This document shows, one piece after another, positions 23,346 to 34,583 of a DNA stretch of 64,000 nucleotides (position 1 is its first letter; each line of letters opens with the position of its first letter). The notes beneath the pieces were generated by a model. The model was not told where the DNA came from. It saw only the letters and a program-made list of their open reading frames with translations, and searched no databases. The stretch lies in NCBI GenBank assembly GCA_016859345.1, contig CM029111.1:17423214-17487213 (forward strand), in the 5' to 3' direction. This stretch comes from Istiophorus platypterus. Lineage: Eukaryota; Chordata; Actinopteri; Istiophoriformes; Istiophoridae. The translations under genes were made by a program, and so were the position numbers.

Positions 23346-23875
23346 TCAGGTTACCTCCTACCTTGTTTTTATACAGCTGATTATATTGAAATGTTCTCAT
23401 GTGAAGTTACTGTGTTCTTTAATGTTCTCTTTTTGAACTAGATAGGGGTTCTTGTTTGCTGTTTGTTGTTGCTCCCTTAAATTAATCAATGACAGTCTGA
23501 ACCCTTTTTTTTCCAAGCATGCATCATCATTTTCAATATTAAAAAAAAAAAAAAAAAAGAGAAGCCAAAGTTATTGAGTCAGAATCCTTTAAATAAAAAT
23601 CACTGGCTATAAAATTGCTGACATTGGCGTTTAGCTCAAAATAACTGGTGAGCACACTGACCCAGTTTGCCATTTTGGAATAATCATAATCACAAGTTTC
23701 TTACTTTCTTTCTTACACAGCATTCGCAAATTGTAATTTTGTCTCCAAAACGCAGATTTTTTTCCGTCTCATATGACAAAGTGCAAAGTGCAAGGCAGAG
23801 TACATTTGTAAAAATGAAAATATAAATGTTTGACATAGAATTGGCAACTCACACAGTGTATGACGTATATAACAA

Positions 23876-23881
23876 TTTATT
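23876..23881 (-). terminator. lima1: lima1 distal polyadenylation signal
   Basis: TTTATT on the + strand reads AATAAA on the gene strand, about 680 bp after the stop. Confidence 0.5.
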
Positions 23882-24031
23882 TAAACAGTAGCAATCTAGG
23901 ATATTTGGTCCCCTGGTTTTAAAAACAACAGTACAGCATAAAGTCATTCAAAATGGAAACAAAAAAACACAAATGAGTATTTGTTTTTTTTTTTTTCCTG
24001 TGTACATGGCAACTGAAATGAAAGTGACAGG

Positions 24032-24037
24032 TTTATT
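24032..24037 (-). terminator. lima1: lima1 proximal polyadenylation signal
   Basis: TTTATT on the + strand reads AATAAA on the gene strand, about 520 bp after the stop codon. Confidence 0.5.
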
Positions 24038-24557
24038 CTCTATAGAAACAGTGTCCGAAACCCACCAAACCCGATATTTATAAAATAACAGACGATAATG
24101 TTCTGTTTTTTGTGAAAGCAGAGACGCCTTCAGCATGTCTCTCAAACGGAACTCCATTAAAAGGCTCTTTAGTGATGGGAGAAAGATTGGCTTTAATTTT
24201 CCCACATCTTGGTATAATAAGAACTTGTAAATCAAGAGGCTTTCACTGAAAATAGAATAGAAGGTCGTGTACACAAAAATAGAATTTTCTATGTGTCACA
24301 ACGTTTGGGCATTTCTGTTTTAAAAATATATTCATTAAATGGGGCATAATTTTAAATATTGTACTTTTAAAAACGAATTTATATCGGAGTGACACAATTT
24401 CCGACTTTTGTAAAAACTGTGGTAGGAATGGCTTCAAATGTTTAGAAAACGGTTGAGAGGCACAAAAGTAAGAGCTCGGTAGAGTTCTAGCAGAAATGTT
24501 CTAGAAAAAAGCGCGTATGGCGAGATGTTCTGGTCAGCCGGGAGCAGAGCATTCAGC

Positions 24558-25668
24558 TTATACATCCTCATCCTCCTCTTCATCCTCATAGTATCGGTTC
24601 CGTTTGATCATATCCTCCACCGTCAGCGCCTCCTGCTGCTCCTCTTTGTCGTCCACCTCCTCCCAGAATCCAACGTCCTGGGACGACCGGCTGGCCTCCA
24701 CCTCCTCCTCGGGTGACGAGATAGCCGTGGGCTCTGTCGGCATCTCCTCCAACACGCTTCCGTCTTCTTCCTCCTCCTCCTCCTCCTCTTCCATCTCCTC
24801 TTCTTCCTCATGCTCTGGCCGTACTCCTGAAGCATCCTCTTCCTCCTGGGGGGGACGATGCTCTGACCGTCCTCCTGGTGCATCCTCTTCCCCCTGGGGG
24901 AGACGATGGTCCGTGGCGTCCTCGCTCTTCATCTCTCCCTCCTGCTCGTCCTCTCCTGAGCTGGTGTGCACGTCCACACAGCTGTTCTCGGTGGGGGTCT
25001 GGCCATCGGACGAGTGGCCGCCGTGCTGCAGCTCCATGCTTGAGGGCTCAGGGCTGAGCTGCCGCTCATTCACGGGAGCAGGGGGCGGGCTCTCCTTTCT
25101 GGCCTCGGGAGCGGCGGTGTTCCCAGTTTGTCCTACCAGCGTGAAGGGCAAGCTGCGCTCCTTCAGGGAGGAGCTCCGGCGCAGGCAGGACATCTCTCTC
25201 GCTTGTTCCGGGGGTGAGGAGGCGGATTCCTCCTCCGGTGGCCACTTGGCTCTGATGGGTTTACCGGCAGGACCCCCGTCCGCGGCTGCCACGGCTCCAC
25301 CGCAGTTCTCCTCTGGCTCTGTGCGCGGCGGCCAGGAGATTTTTAGCCGGCGGGTCTCAGCGGGTCTGTCGACCTTCTCCGACGACCCCTGCCCCAGGGC
25401 CTCCATGGTGGCTGTCAGCACGTTGACCTTTGCCAGCGGGGAGTCCTCCACGCTCGGGCTCTCCAGGTCCGGGGCCGGGCTCTGGATTAGCGGCCTGGTC
25501 TGGGTGCCGGGCTGCGGCGAGGTATCACCACCCTCGGCCTTGCTCTCCCATAGCTCTTTGTGGGGCCGGTGGCCGAAGCCCTCATCGTAGTTGCCCTTGG
25601 CCTTGAAGAGCTGACAGAAGTGCGGCTTGCAATAGACGTTGTTATGCAGGGAGGCGTAGTTCGCCAGA
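24558..25668 (-). CDS. lima1: lima1 last coding exon (end of LIM domain and C-terminal region)
   Basis: 1111 bp ending in TAA at 24558-24560; the acceptor is cctcccctggtcag. It starts with the second half of the LIM domain (LANYASLHNNVYCKPHFCQL, with the last Cys and His ligands), then GNYDEGFGHRPHKELW, AETRRLKISWPP, RRSSSLKERSLPFT, a tandemly duplicated 16-residue unit (24813-24908), a Glu-rich tract, and VEDMIKRNRYYEDEEEDEDV. The order of these blocks is that of EPLIN. Confidence 0.96.
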
Positions 25669-28600
25669 CTGACCAGGGGAGGAATGAAAAACGGAGACGC
25701 TGTTAGGGACTGTACAACAATTATGGGGGAGTATGCCCAGAAAAGGGGGAAATACATATGTTTTTTTCTATTTTTGTCACCAACAGAAACAAATCGACTC
25801 TGTTGTGCATCGCTTTCACAGTGGGGGTCTCACTCCTCTGTAATAGTCCTTCCAGACATGGAACAATGCATAACATCTTTTAAAAATAATGGCTGCTTTT
25901 TTTTTTTCCACAGGGACAGTCACTAGGTGTCTTCTATGTTAATGTGTTTCTTTTCAGACACAACTAAAAAAAATATCACAGTGGAAGAAAACCAACATTC
26001 ATTCACTGAATAGGTCGCTGCTGGATCTTAAACATGTATTTTGTCATTGAAGTCCGAGATAATGACCATGGTGACTGCTCACGGGTTTTATTTTAAAGGG
26101 TTTTTATGTACATTTGCTTATTTATCCAAGCTGCTGCAACATCGCAGTTGCTGTTGCACCTCGAGGGTCAAATATCTTTTTAGAGGCTGATCTAATATGA
26201 GAGCAAAATCCTCAGCAACATTTGGCTCCACCATGTGATAGAGATTGAGATAATACAGTTATAACGGATTTGGAACAAGATGCATGTTTGTTTGTTTGTT
26301 TTTTTTAAACCTTGTGCCGCAAGGTTTTTGCTAATCTGACAAATTTATTCAGATTTATGCCACTGAGAGTGGAAATGGCAACGACACTTGGTCCAACCTA
26401 GTAAAGGCTTCTACGTGTCTATTCTCAGGGGCCCAATGTGTTGTTTTGTCTATTAATCAGCTAAAAAGAAAGAGCCACAAAATGGTGAGTAACCCCCCTC
26501 CTTTTTTTTTTTTTTTGCTGTTTAAAGAGATTATCATTATGTTCTGTGTCCTCCTCACCTGAGCTTGGTGTTGCAGTGTGAGCAGCGGAAGCAGGAACTG
26601 TGGTAGACGTGCTGGTTGGCCACCAGCCTCTCCAGAGGATAGACAGTCTTCAGGCAGGACACGCACGTCTCCCTCGCCGGCAGCCGGAAGCTCTGCGTGC
26701 ACAAAAGCAAAGTCGTTCATTCACACAGGAAACATCGGGCGCGGGCCTTAGAAAGCGGTGCAGGGTTCCTGTGAAGACTCACCCTGGGCGTCTTGGGCTG
26801 ACTGGACTCTCTCTGATTGGAGGACGTGGGGGTGCCAGGGCCAGAGCCTGAAGGGGGGGTGTCAGGTGACAACACGGGATGAGAAGGGGCAATGACGCGT
26901 TCTGAACACTAGAGGGGGCTGCTCTCGTGTTCAATGAAAGAGTGGGATTTTTCCACATAAATAGACGTAGATGCTCGGGAATCCGTGATAAATCAGTGGA
27001 AATGAATGTGACTCCTGCTCTTATCAGATGACTATTAATACAAATAATAAGTTAGTACTAAATGTATGTATGGATACAGGTTTTCTGATGAACTCTCAGA
27101 CTGATCCTCTATATTTTCAGTTTAGAATAATCAACATCAGATACTCTATTTTTGCCACAATCATTGTATTTTTCCATTAAATTCAGCACATCCACTTAAT
27201 AAGAACTCAATTACCAAGTTCTCATTAGGCTGAAATTCCTAATCAATAAAGTCATATGAGGACGTGGACAGTAAAAATTTACCATTGCTCTCTGCTGTAA
27301 AACTTTTCCTGCCATTTGGTTCAGCCTCTGGACTCTGTAACAAGAAAAAAAAAGGTGTAAAAAGAACATTTTCACAGTCACATATTTCAATGAGCCAGGA
27401 TTTAACAAGCACCACACCCGGAGTATATCGAGTGGCTCTTAATCATTTAAATCTCTGGACCCGAGCCAATGCGACGCTAAAAAAACTGCTAAAGTGAAGA
27501 GTCCTCACCAAGTCCAGGGTGCAGGGAGGGACGTTCTCCTTCTGCTTTCCACAGAAACTGTCCAGCGGCTCACCCTGAGGGACAGACAGGGGACAAAACA
27601 TGAAGTTCAGAGACAAAACATAGAAGCAGTTTAACCCACGGCCATGGGCACTCCCTTTTTGCAGGACAAACTGCCATCCTTTACTGCCTGAGCTGTCCAT
27701 GGCCGCCGCCTCCTTCGCCCACACCGATGCACCTCAGCTGCCCCCTGTCCAGAGTCCGTTTGGGTGATTGGATTTGTCACTGAATCACAGAGCAGTCACT
27801 TTGATCGCTTTACTGCCAGGGCAGAGAAGTTGTCCGATGTTTAAAAAATAAATACATTTCTATTAAGAATCTTGAGTCTGGGGGGTTTTAAGGCACTGAC
27901 CATGACATTCAACGGCCCCATGTCGAGTTCAGTTGGGGACCTTTGGCACCACTTACATTTCAGGTGTTGCGTAAGAGAAAATCCACATGTGATTTGATAA
28001 ACTGCAGTTTACGCCACATATGCCTCCGTTTGCAGAATCACAATTCTGATTGCAATGCGTCTTGGTTCAGTGCAGAGGTAGATGAGTGGTTGACGTATCA
28101 GAACCCGTTTAGTTACAACAATTACAGTTGCACACACTAACAGCTGTCAACAAACGAACACGAAACACAGGCATGAGTTGTGGTGTGCTCCCTCAACTGC
28201 ACAGATCAATCGTGGGCCGAGCTGATCGGGATCAGTGTGCTTTCTGTAGGATCGATTGAAATCGCTGGAGCCGTGCCCCCCCCCGGTTGCATTAAAAGAG
28301 CAGAGAGAACCATGTCCGGTTTCAATGTCACTTTAACTACCAATGTCACATGGGACAGGACTTGTGGAAGCAACTTTGAGAATGTTCATGGATGTAGTTA
28401 CACTACGGAAGGGGTTAATATTACATGTGTATCTTAGGAAGACAGATGTCTTTACATATCTGTGAACATCTGGCTAGAATGCACCTCCCACTACCTCCTG
28501 CACTGGTCTCAAATGTCTCTCGGTTGATTTGGCCCTGGCTATTTTTTTTTTTTTTTTAAATCCGATAGCTGTTTGTTCTGCTCAGGACGCAGGAAGTTAC

Positions 28601-31600
28601 GAATGTAAATGGGGCCTGTCTTGTACTCAGTGTTGATGATTGAAGAAAATCACAAAGGGAAAGAAGGTTTTCACATCTCTAGATCCACATTGGGAGCCAT
28701 GACGATGTCAGGGTTACTTTTTCTGCCTTTGGAAAGCTCCTCCAGAGCCACAGAAGTTAAACTACATCTGTTAAAATACATTCTCCACAGACTGATTAGT
28801 ACTAACCCTGACCATTGAACTTGACATGTTTTGAGAAAAACTGGCAGTGTGACGACACTCCGGTTAAAACGGGGGGGGGGGGCTAAGGGGGACCGTGACC
28901 CACAACATTCCCGGTCTTCACCCTCGCAAGTCATTCCCTGGCCATTTCCTGTCGTGTCTCCATTTTCAGATTCATAATAAATTACCACCAAAAAAAACTC
29001 ATACTGACTGAGGTGGGGGGGGTGTCCTGTTTGGAGATGGCAGCTTGGTAGAGGGCCATCCTGTCCCGGAGAGGAGTGGACTCTGCAAGACTTCCATCTG
29101 GTACAGCAACACACAGACACACAATATTGAGGAATTGATGTCTAAGGAATATAATACGAAGCAAAAGATATTTTAATCAATTAAAACTTGATCCCAGTGC
29201 ATTATACTTGTGTTTTCAGGAAAACGTAAACCTTATTTGGTTCAGAGCTTGGTTCCTTCAAACTGGTTAAAAATATTTTAAACATGTTCACTGTAGCTGG
29301 AGTTTTGTTGTTTGTATGTTTTTTTTTTTTTAATAATATAATTTCTTTCTCCCATTGTTCCTGTCCAGGACTCCCCCCCCTCGTCCCAGTTGAGACAGAG
29401 TAGAGACCGTGCTGGTTAGTCATGCAGGCCGTGGACGGGAACACGGGGTCAAAGGTCATGTGCAGAGCAGAGGGAAGCAGGAGTCTTGCCTCTTCCTGTG
29501 CTCTGAACCAGTCTGCTAATCACAGTGGGGCTTTTTTTGTTTTGTTTTGTTTTTTTTTTTTAAACAGAGGCCCTGTTTTCTGAACTTTTCATTTATGGGA
29601 AGGATGTAATCCATCCAGAGGAAGGCAGGATGACAACCAGTCCTCCGGAGGACATTGTTTCTGATTGATTGAACAGTACTAGAGAACAATGCTGGATGTG
29701 CAGATGGAGTGATTGAGACAAAAGGTTTCATAAATCTGAGCCCATTAGACCAGCATTTGTTTTTCCCCTTTCCTTAACATATATTTGTCTTTAGACTTGC
29801 TTTTAAAGTGTCAGTAATAAATAATATTATATCAACAACGGATGAAAGATTACTTGTACTTGCTGGGTGTCACTCAAAGTAACATTTCTGCAGATAATTG
29901 ATCTTGAGTTCAGTTCACCTCTTCAGAGTTTTATAGCATCCTCCAGCTCATTGTTTTTGATTTTCCAACTTGCAACTACCAGCAGCAAACAGAAGACAGA
30001 CCTGGTCAGAGACCAGCTGGTGAACATAGTGGAGCATTTAGTAGTTAAAAGAGCCAGATATTTGGTGGAGACCAAAAACAGAGCTAAAAGATAGTGAACA
30101 TCAAACTTACATTCATCAGGTGTACACAAACATGACTCCAAATGAATGATAATGTTTCTCTTTGCCATTTTTACTTCTAATGGTGATAATACGTCAGTGT
30201 AAACAGCTTCTTGTGCTGCTCCCTCTTCTTTTTCTTTCGGCTTTTCCCTTTAGGGGTCGCCACAGCGAATCAGTGTCCTCCATCTAACCCTGTCTTCTGC
30301 GTCCTCTTCACTCACACCAACTACCTTCATGTCCACTTTCACTACATCCATAAACCTCCTCTTTGGTCTTCCTCTAGGCCTCCTGCCTGGCAGTTCAAAG
30401 CTCAGTATCCTTCTACCAATATATTCACTATCTCTTCTCAGAACATGTCCAAACCATCTCAGTCTGGCCTCTCTGACTTTATCTCCAAAACCTCTAACAT
30501 GTGCTGTCCCTCTGATGTACTCATTCCTGATCCTATCCATCCTGGTCACTCCCAGAGAGAACCTCAACATCTTCATCTCTGCTACCTCCAGCTCTGCCTC
30601 CTGTCTTTTCCTCAGTGGCACTGTCTCTAGACCAAACAGCATCGCTGGTCTCACCACAGTTTTGTACACCTTTCCTTTCATTTTAGCTGAAACTCTTCTA
30701 TCACACATCACACCTGACACTTTTCTCCACCCGTTCCAGCCTGCCTGCACACGCTTCTTCACCTCTTTTCCACACTCTCCATTGCCCTGGACTGTTGACC
30801 CTAAGTACTTAAAATCCTCCACCTTCTTTATCTCTCCTCCCTCCCTTCTTGTGCTGCTCCCAAGTGGCCAAAAATCAGTTCATGCAGGTTTAAGTTAAAA
30901 ACAAATGTCTGATATCTAAAATATGCTTAATTTGTGTTTATATATTAATTAACATCCACCAAACTAGTGCTAAGTGTTATTAAAACTGACATAATCACCT
31001 TTTGAAAGTTGTAAATGTTATAGCGAAAGGTTGCCTGTTTACACACCCAGCTGTCAAAGAGCAACATTAGTGTTCATTTATGTATAGACACCTGATGAAT
31101 ATAACTCAAATATTCACTCTTATCTCTGTTGTTGGTCTCCCTCACCTCCTGATGGAAACATCTGGCTCTTCAGCTGCTAATTGTGCCACTATGCCCAACA
31201 GCAGGTCTCTGACTGTGCCTGTCTGTGCTGTTTGCTGTTAAGCAGGTAAAATTGTGCAGTAGTTTTATCGCAGCCGTTCCACCAAAAACAGCTGCCTGCA
31301 GCTGTTGGGCATAGACCACGAGAGCAGTCAGAGTTAGTGGAGCTGCAGTAAAACCAAAATAATGAGCTGAAAGACGCCAAGACGCTCAGTGGAGCTGAGG
31401 GGAACGGCAGGGTGGCTTGACAGCTCCCTGTGGGTTTGTCACCGCGAGTGACCTATTTCACTTCAGTGATCTCATTCAATGTTAATGTAAAAAAAAAAAA
31501 TACTAATTAGAGCAGCTTTAAAGAGAGTGAGAAAAGGGAAAAAGGGATGGACATGTATGTATGCATATATTTACAGGTTTCAGTGATACTAAATTACATT

Positions 31601-32292
31601 GGGCATTAACCCTTCTCTTGTATAGTATACTCTTGAATCCCATTAGCAAGCAGAAGCTTAATCATACACGGCTGCATAAGTGCTGTTCCTGAAGGTGGCA
31701 AGGATAAAATTTGATCCGTAATACACGATAAATGTAGTTTTTTGGAAATTCTTTCAAATAATGATTACATTTTAAGAGACATAAATATGGGACATAATAA
31801 ACTTATATATATATATATATATATACTTTACAGTTTATTACTAAATCAATATAATAAACCCTAATCTTCCTGTACAGATAGCTTTCTGAAGTGCTACACG
31901 CCCCTTGAATCCATTTCCCCCCTCATTTGTCATTTTTCTAATTAAGGTAGGTATAAATGCCCCCTAAAATACATTTATTTATATATACACATATATATAT
32001 ATTAATATATTTATATATATATGTACCTCCTAGTAGCTGGTCCATGTTGGTAGTGTTACCGGTGCTGGCTCTACTGGTCGGCTCCCTGGACACCTACAGC
32101 AACACACACACACCACGGTCAGTCAGCAGTGTATTAAATAAAAGTAATAAACACACACACTCTCGGCCATCTGATGCTCACATGTTTCAGCCAGTGAAGC
32201 AAACAGACTGGAAGTGCTGGCGTCCATCAGGATGATCAGAGTGTAGACGGATGAACAAAATGCAGACGAGGGGTAAAGAGTGGTGTGTGTTT

Positions 32293-32329
<37 letters not shown>

Positions 32330-34514
32330 GGTCCAGTCCAAACCACTTTAATCCCCTTATGAGCTCAGAGATAGAGTCCGAGACGGGCCGGCCACCGTCT
32401 GTCCGTGGCCGCCGGCCAGAAAACAAACCTATCAATTCTTCCTCGCGGGTTTTCAGACAATGTGTTCGTACATCTGAAAATGATCTCTTCTCAAAACTGC
32501 GGCTTGAGACCAATGATGCAGGTCATACCTGGGTTTATGATAAGTTTCTGAAGGAAACAGAGCTTTAATATTCTTTCATTATGTGATGGGTTAAAGGCAA
32601 ATAGTTTTATATATATATATATAAGTAAATAGTGCCCCCCTGCTGTCACACAAAATGGGGAAACATATTAAAAACATCTCATGTCACAGGGGCCGTCGAC
32701 CCTCCCGCTGATGGTCAAGCCACAGCCTCCGTCCAGCGTTCACTCCAGGTGCCGCCTACACAACATCGACTGACGCTCGAACACATTTAGGCCGTGAGAG
32801 CCGCAAGCTACCCGCCTCCATTGTGCCTCCGACACCTGTTCAACAGATTTAAAAATAAAAATCGTCTATCCTGTATTTGCTTTAGAGCCAGATTCAGGTC
32901 CAGGGTGTCCAGGATGTCCAAGGTGTCCGGTGCTGCCCCCCCACCTAAGCTGCACGCCGATGGGCTGATGGGCCTCAGAGTGTCTGCAGGCTTCGGCGAG
33001 CGAAGCATGGAAAAATTTTCACAACGGACAAACCAAGCTGATGGAAACTAGAGGCGGCTGAAGGCAAACAAGTACGGCTCAGACAAGTTAAAGCTCATCA
33101 GTGAATAACTGGTTTATTGCTGCATTTTTGGCATCTTCTCAACAGATGTCTCTTAAGCAATACATACATAGAATACATAGAATGAGCCGGGTGACAGTTT
33201 ACAAGGCTCGTATTGTCAAAATCCCATCATCATGTAGTTTTGTGTGTAAAATCTTAATCTCAGAATAAATCTAGTGTAGAAAACATTCTAAAAATGTGGT
33301 AGTTCCTTTTAAAAGATTAAGATGGGAAACGTGGGTAGAACTATAACGTAGCATAAAACAAATACGCAAATACCTCAAAACTGAACTTAAGTACCATACT
33401 AGACTTATTTATGTGTATTTGCTTAATTTACCTTAGAGTCAGAACCGCTCAGATGCTTCATTTTGGACTGAACCAGTATCAAAGGTCTGGTTATTAACTT
33501 TCTGAAACCAGCAGACACTCTGGCCGTGGTGGCGCTGGTTCAGGCGTTTTCCTTTTAGTCTGTACCGGCCTCAGTCTTCACACAAGCCTGACAAATTACA
33601 CACCGTTTGAAAGTGCCAAGTCCCCTGCTTCTTCCTGCATAGAGCATTTTAGGATCCTCACGTCACTGCAACGGCTGTTGACGCAAAAATCGGTTCAGAC
33701 TTGTGGCTTTATTTTCTTTTTCTTTTTTTAGGGCTCCAAAAAAAACCAAGCAAAAACAAAAAAAACAAAATAACATATTGCCACTATGTTTGTGCCTTTA
33801 ACTTTGGTTCAGTATCTCTTCAATTCGATCTGAATTTTTTGTCATAAAATTGAAAGATTTCCCCTTCAAAAAGGGAGCGGGGTTATAACTAATCAAAAGG
33901 GCCGAAGAACAGTGACCTACTTATTTGAGGTGCATATATCCAGGCTTGTGCACCAAAAACAGGGCGTGTCCCTTGAAGGGTTAAATCTTGCAGCCCTCAA
34001 CTAAACTTTAATCCCTTTATCAGGTGAGCGGTGGCGAGCGCGAGCGCGAGGGGGAGGGATGATGTCACGCGAGGGGCGGGTCCGAGTACGCGGCGAGTTG
34101 AGCACTAAAACATGCATTCATAAATAATACACACGTATGGTGGCGCTCAGCGACTGGGTCACAACTGTCGGGCAGCAACTCTCAGACGGCGAGCGGCCTG
34201 TGTTTGGCGCTAGGGGAGGAATCGCAGCAAAAGAAACCATCATCATCATCATCAGCATAATTATAATAGATCTATCCTCGAGGGCTGATTATCCCTCAGA
34301 GCCTGGAGGTGCGTGGGGGGGGGGGTCGTCTGCGGGACGTAAACAAGCAGCCGGCCCATACGAGGCCAGGCTGGGTTTCGGGAGGCTGGATCAGCGGGCC
34401 AGACAAAGAATCTGCTGCTAATCCTGATACTATTAAAGCTCACACTCAGACTGACAGACCGACTTGTAGCTCCCCGCATGACCCCACCCCATTCCCAGAC
34501 CCACATGGCACATG

Positions 34515-34583
<69 letters not shown>

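Larger units (their letters stand above)
22039..23849. other. intergenic stretch between spryd3 and lima1 3' ends
   Basis: It holds the possible exon at 22505, a repeat A copy (23050-23345) and poly-A/poly-T tracts at 22921 and 23541. No coding frame is supported. Confidence 0.6.
23850..24557 (-). other. lima1: lima1 3' UTR
   Basis: It lies after the lima1 stop on the minus strand. It is AT-rich with no frame and contains two AATAAA signals (24032-24037 and 23876-23881). The UTR is about 0.5-0.7 kb depending on which signal is used. Confidence 0.65.
29098..32026 (-). other. lima1: lima1 intron 4
   Basis: It contains an inverted repeat B copy interrupted by a LINE fragment (29860-30900), a second repeat B copy (31065-31490) and (TA)n tracts at 31806-31827 and 31978-32022. 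No exon supported. Confidence 0.8.

Noticed and set aside
24604..25590. 328-codon + strand Ser-rich frame
   Set aside because: It is the antisense of the lima1 last exon; Ser runs mirror the GAG tract.
28994..29005. gtatgag donor for lima1 exon 5
   Set aside because: Stronger by eye than gtcagt 4 bp upstream, but it gives an immediate stop when joined to exon 6.
32340..32470. Minus-strand SGRRPRTDGG...SDSISELIRG as an alternative to exon 4
   Set aside because: It superficially resembles the EPLIN region but lacks a polypyrimidine tract and acceptor; exon 4 at 32027-32093 fits phase and position better.
32808..33008. Minus-strand frame with PDTLDILDTLDLNLAL as a possible extra lima1 exon
   Set aside because: No convincing acceptor or donor, and exons 3 and 4 already join in phase without it. 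A short TTGGACATCC/TGGACACCC repeat explains the pattern.
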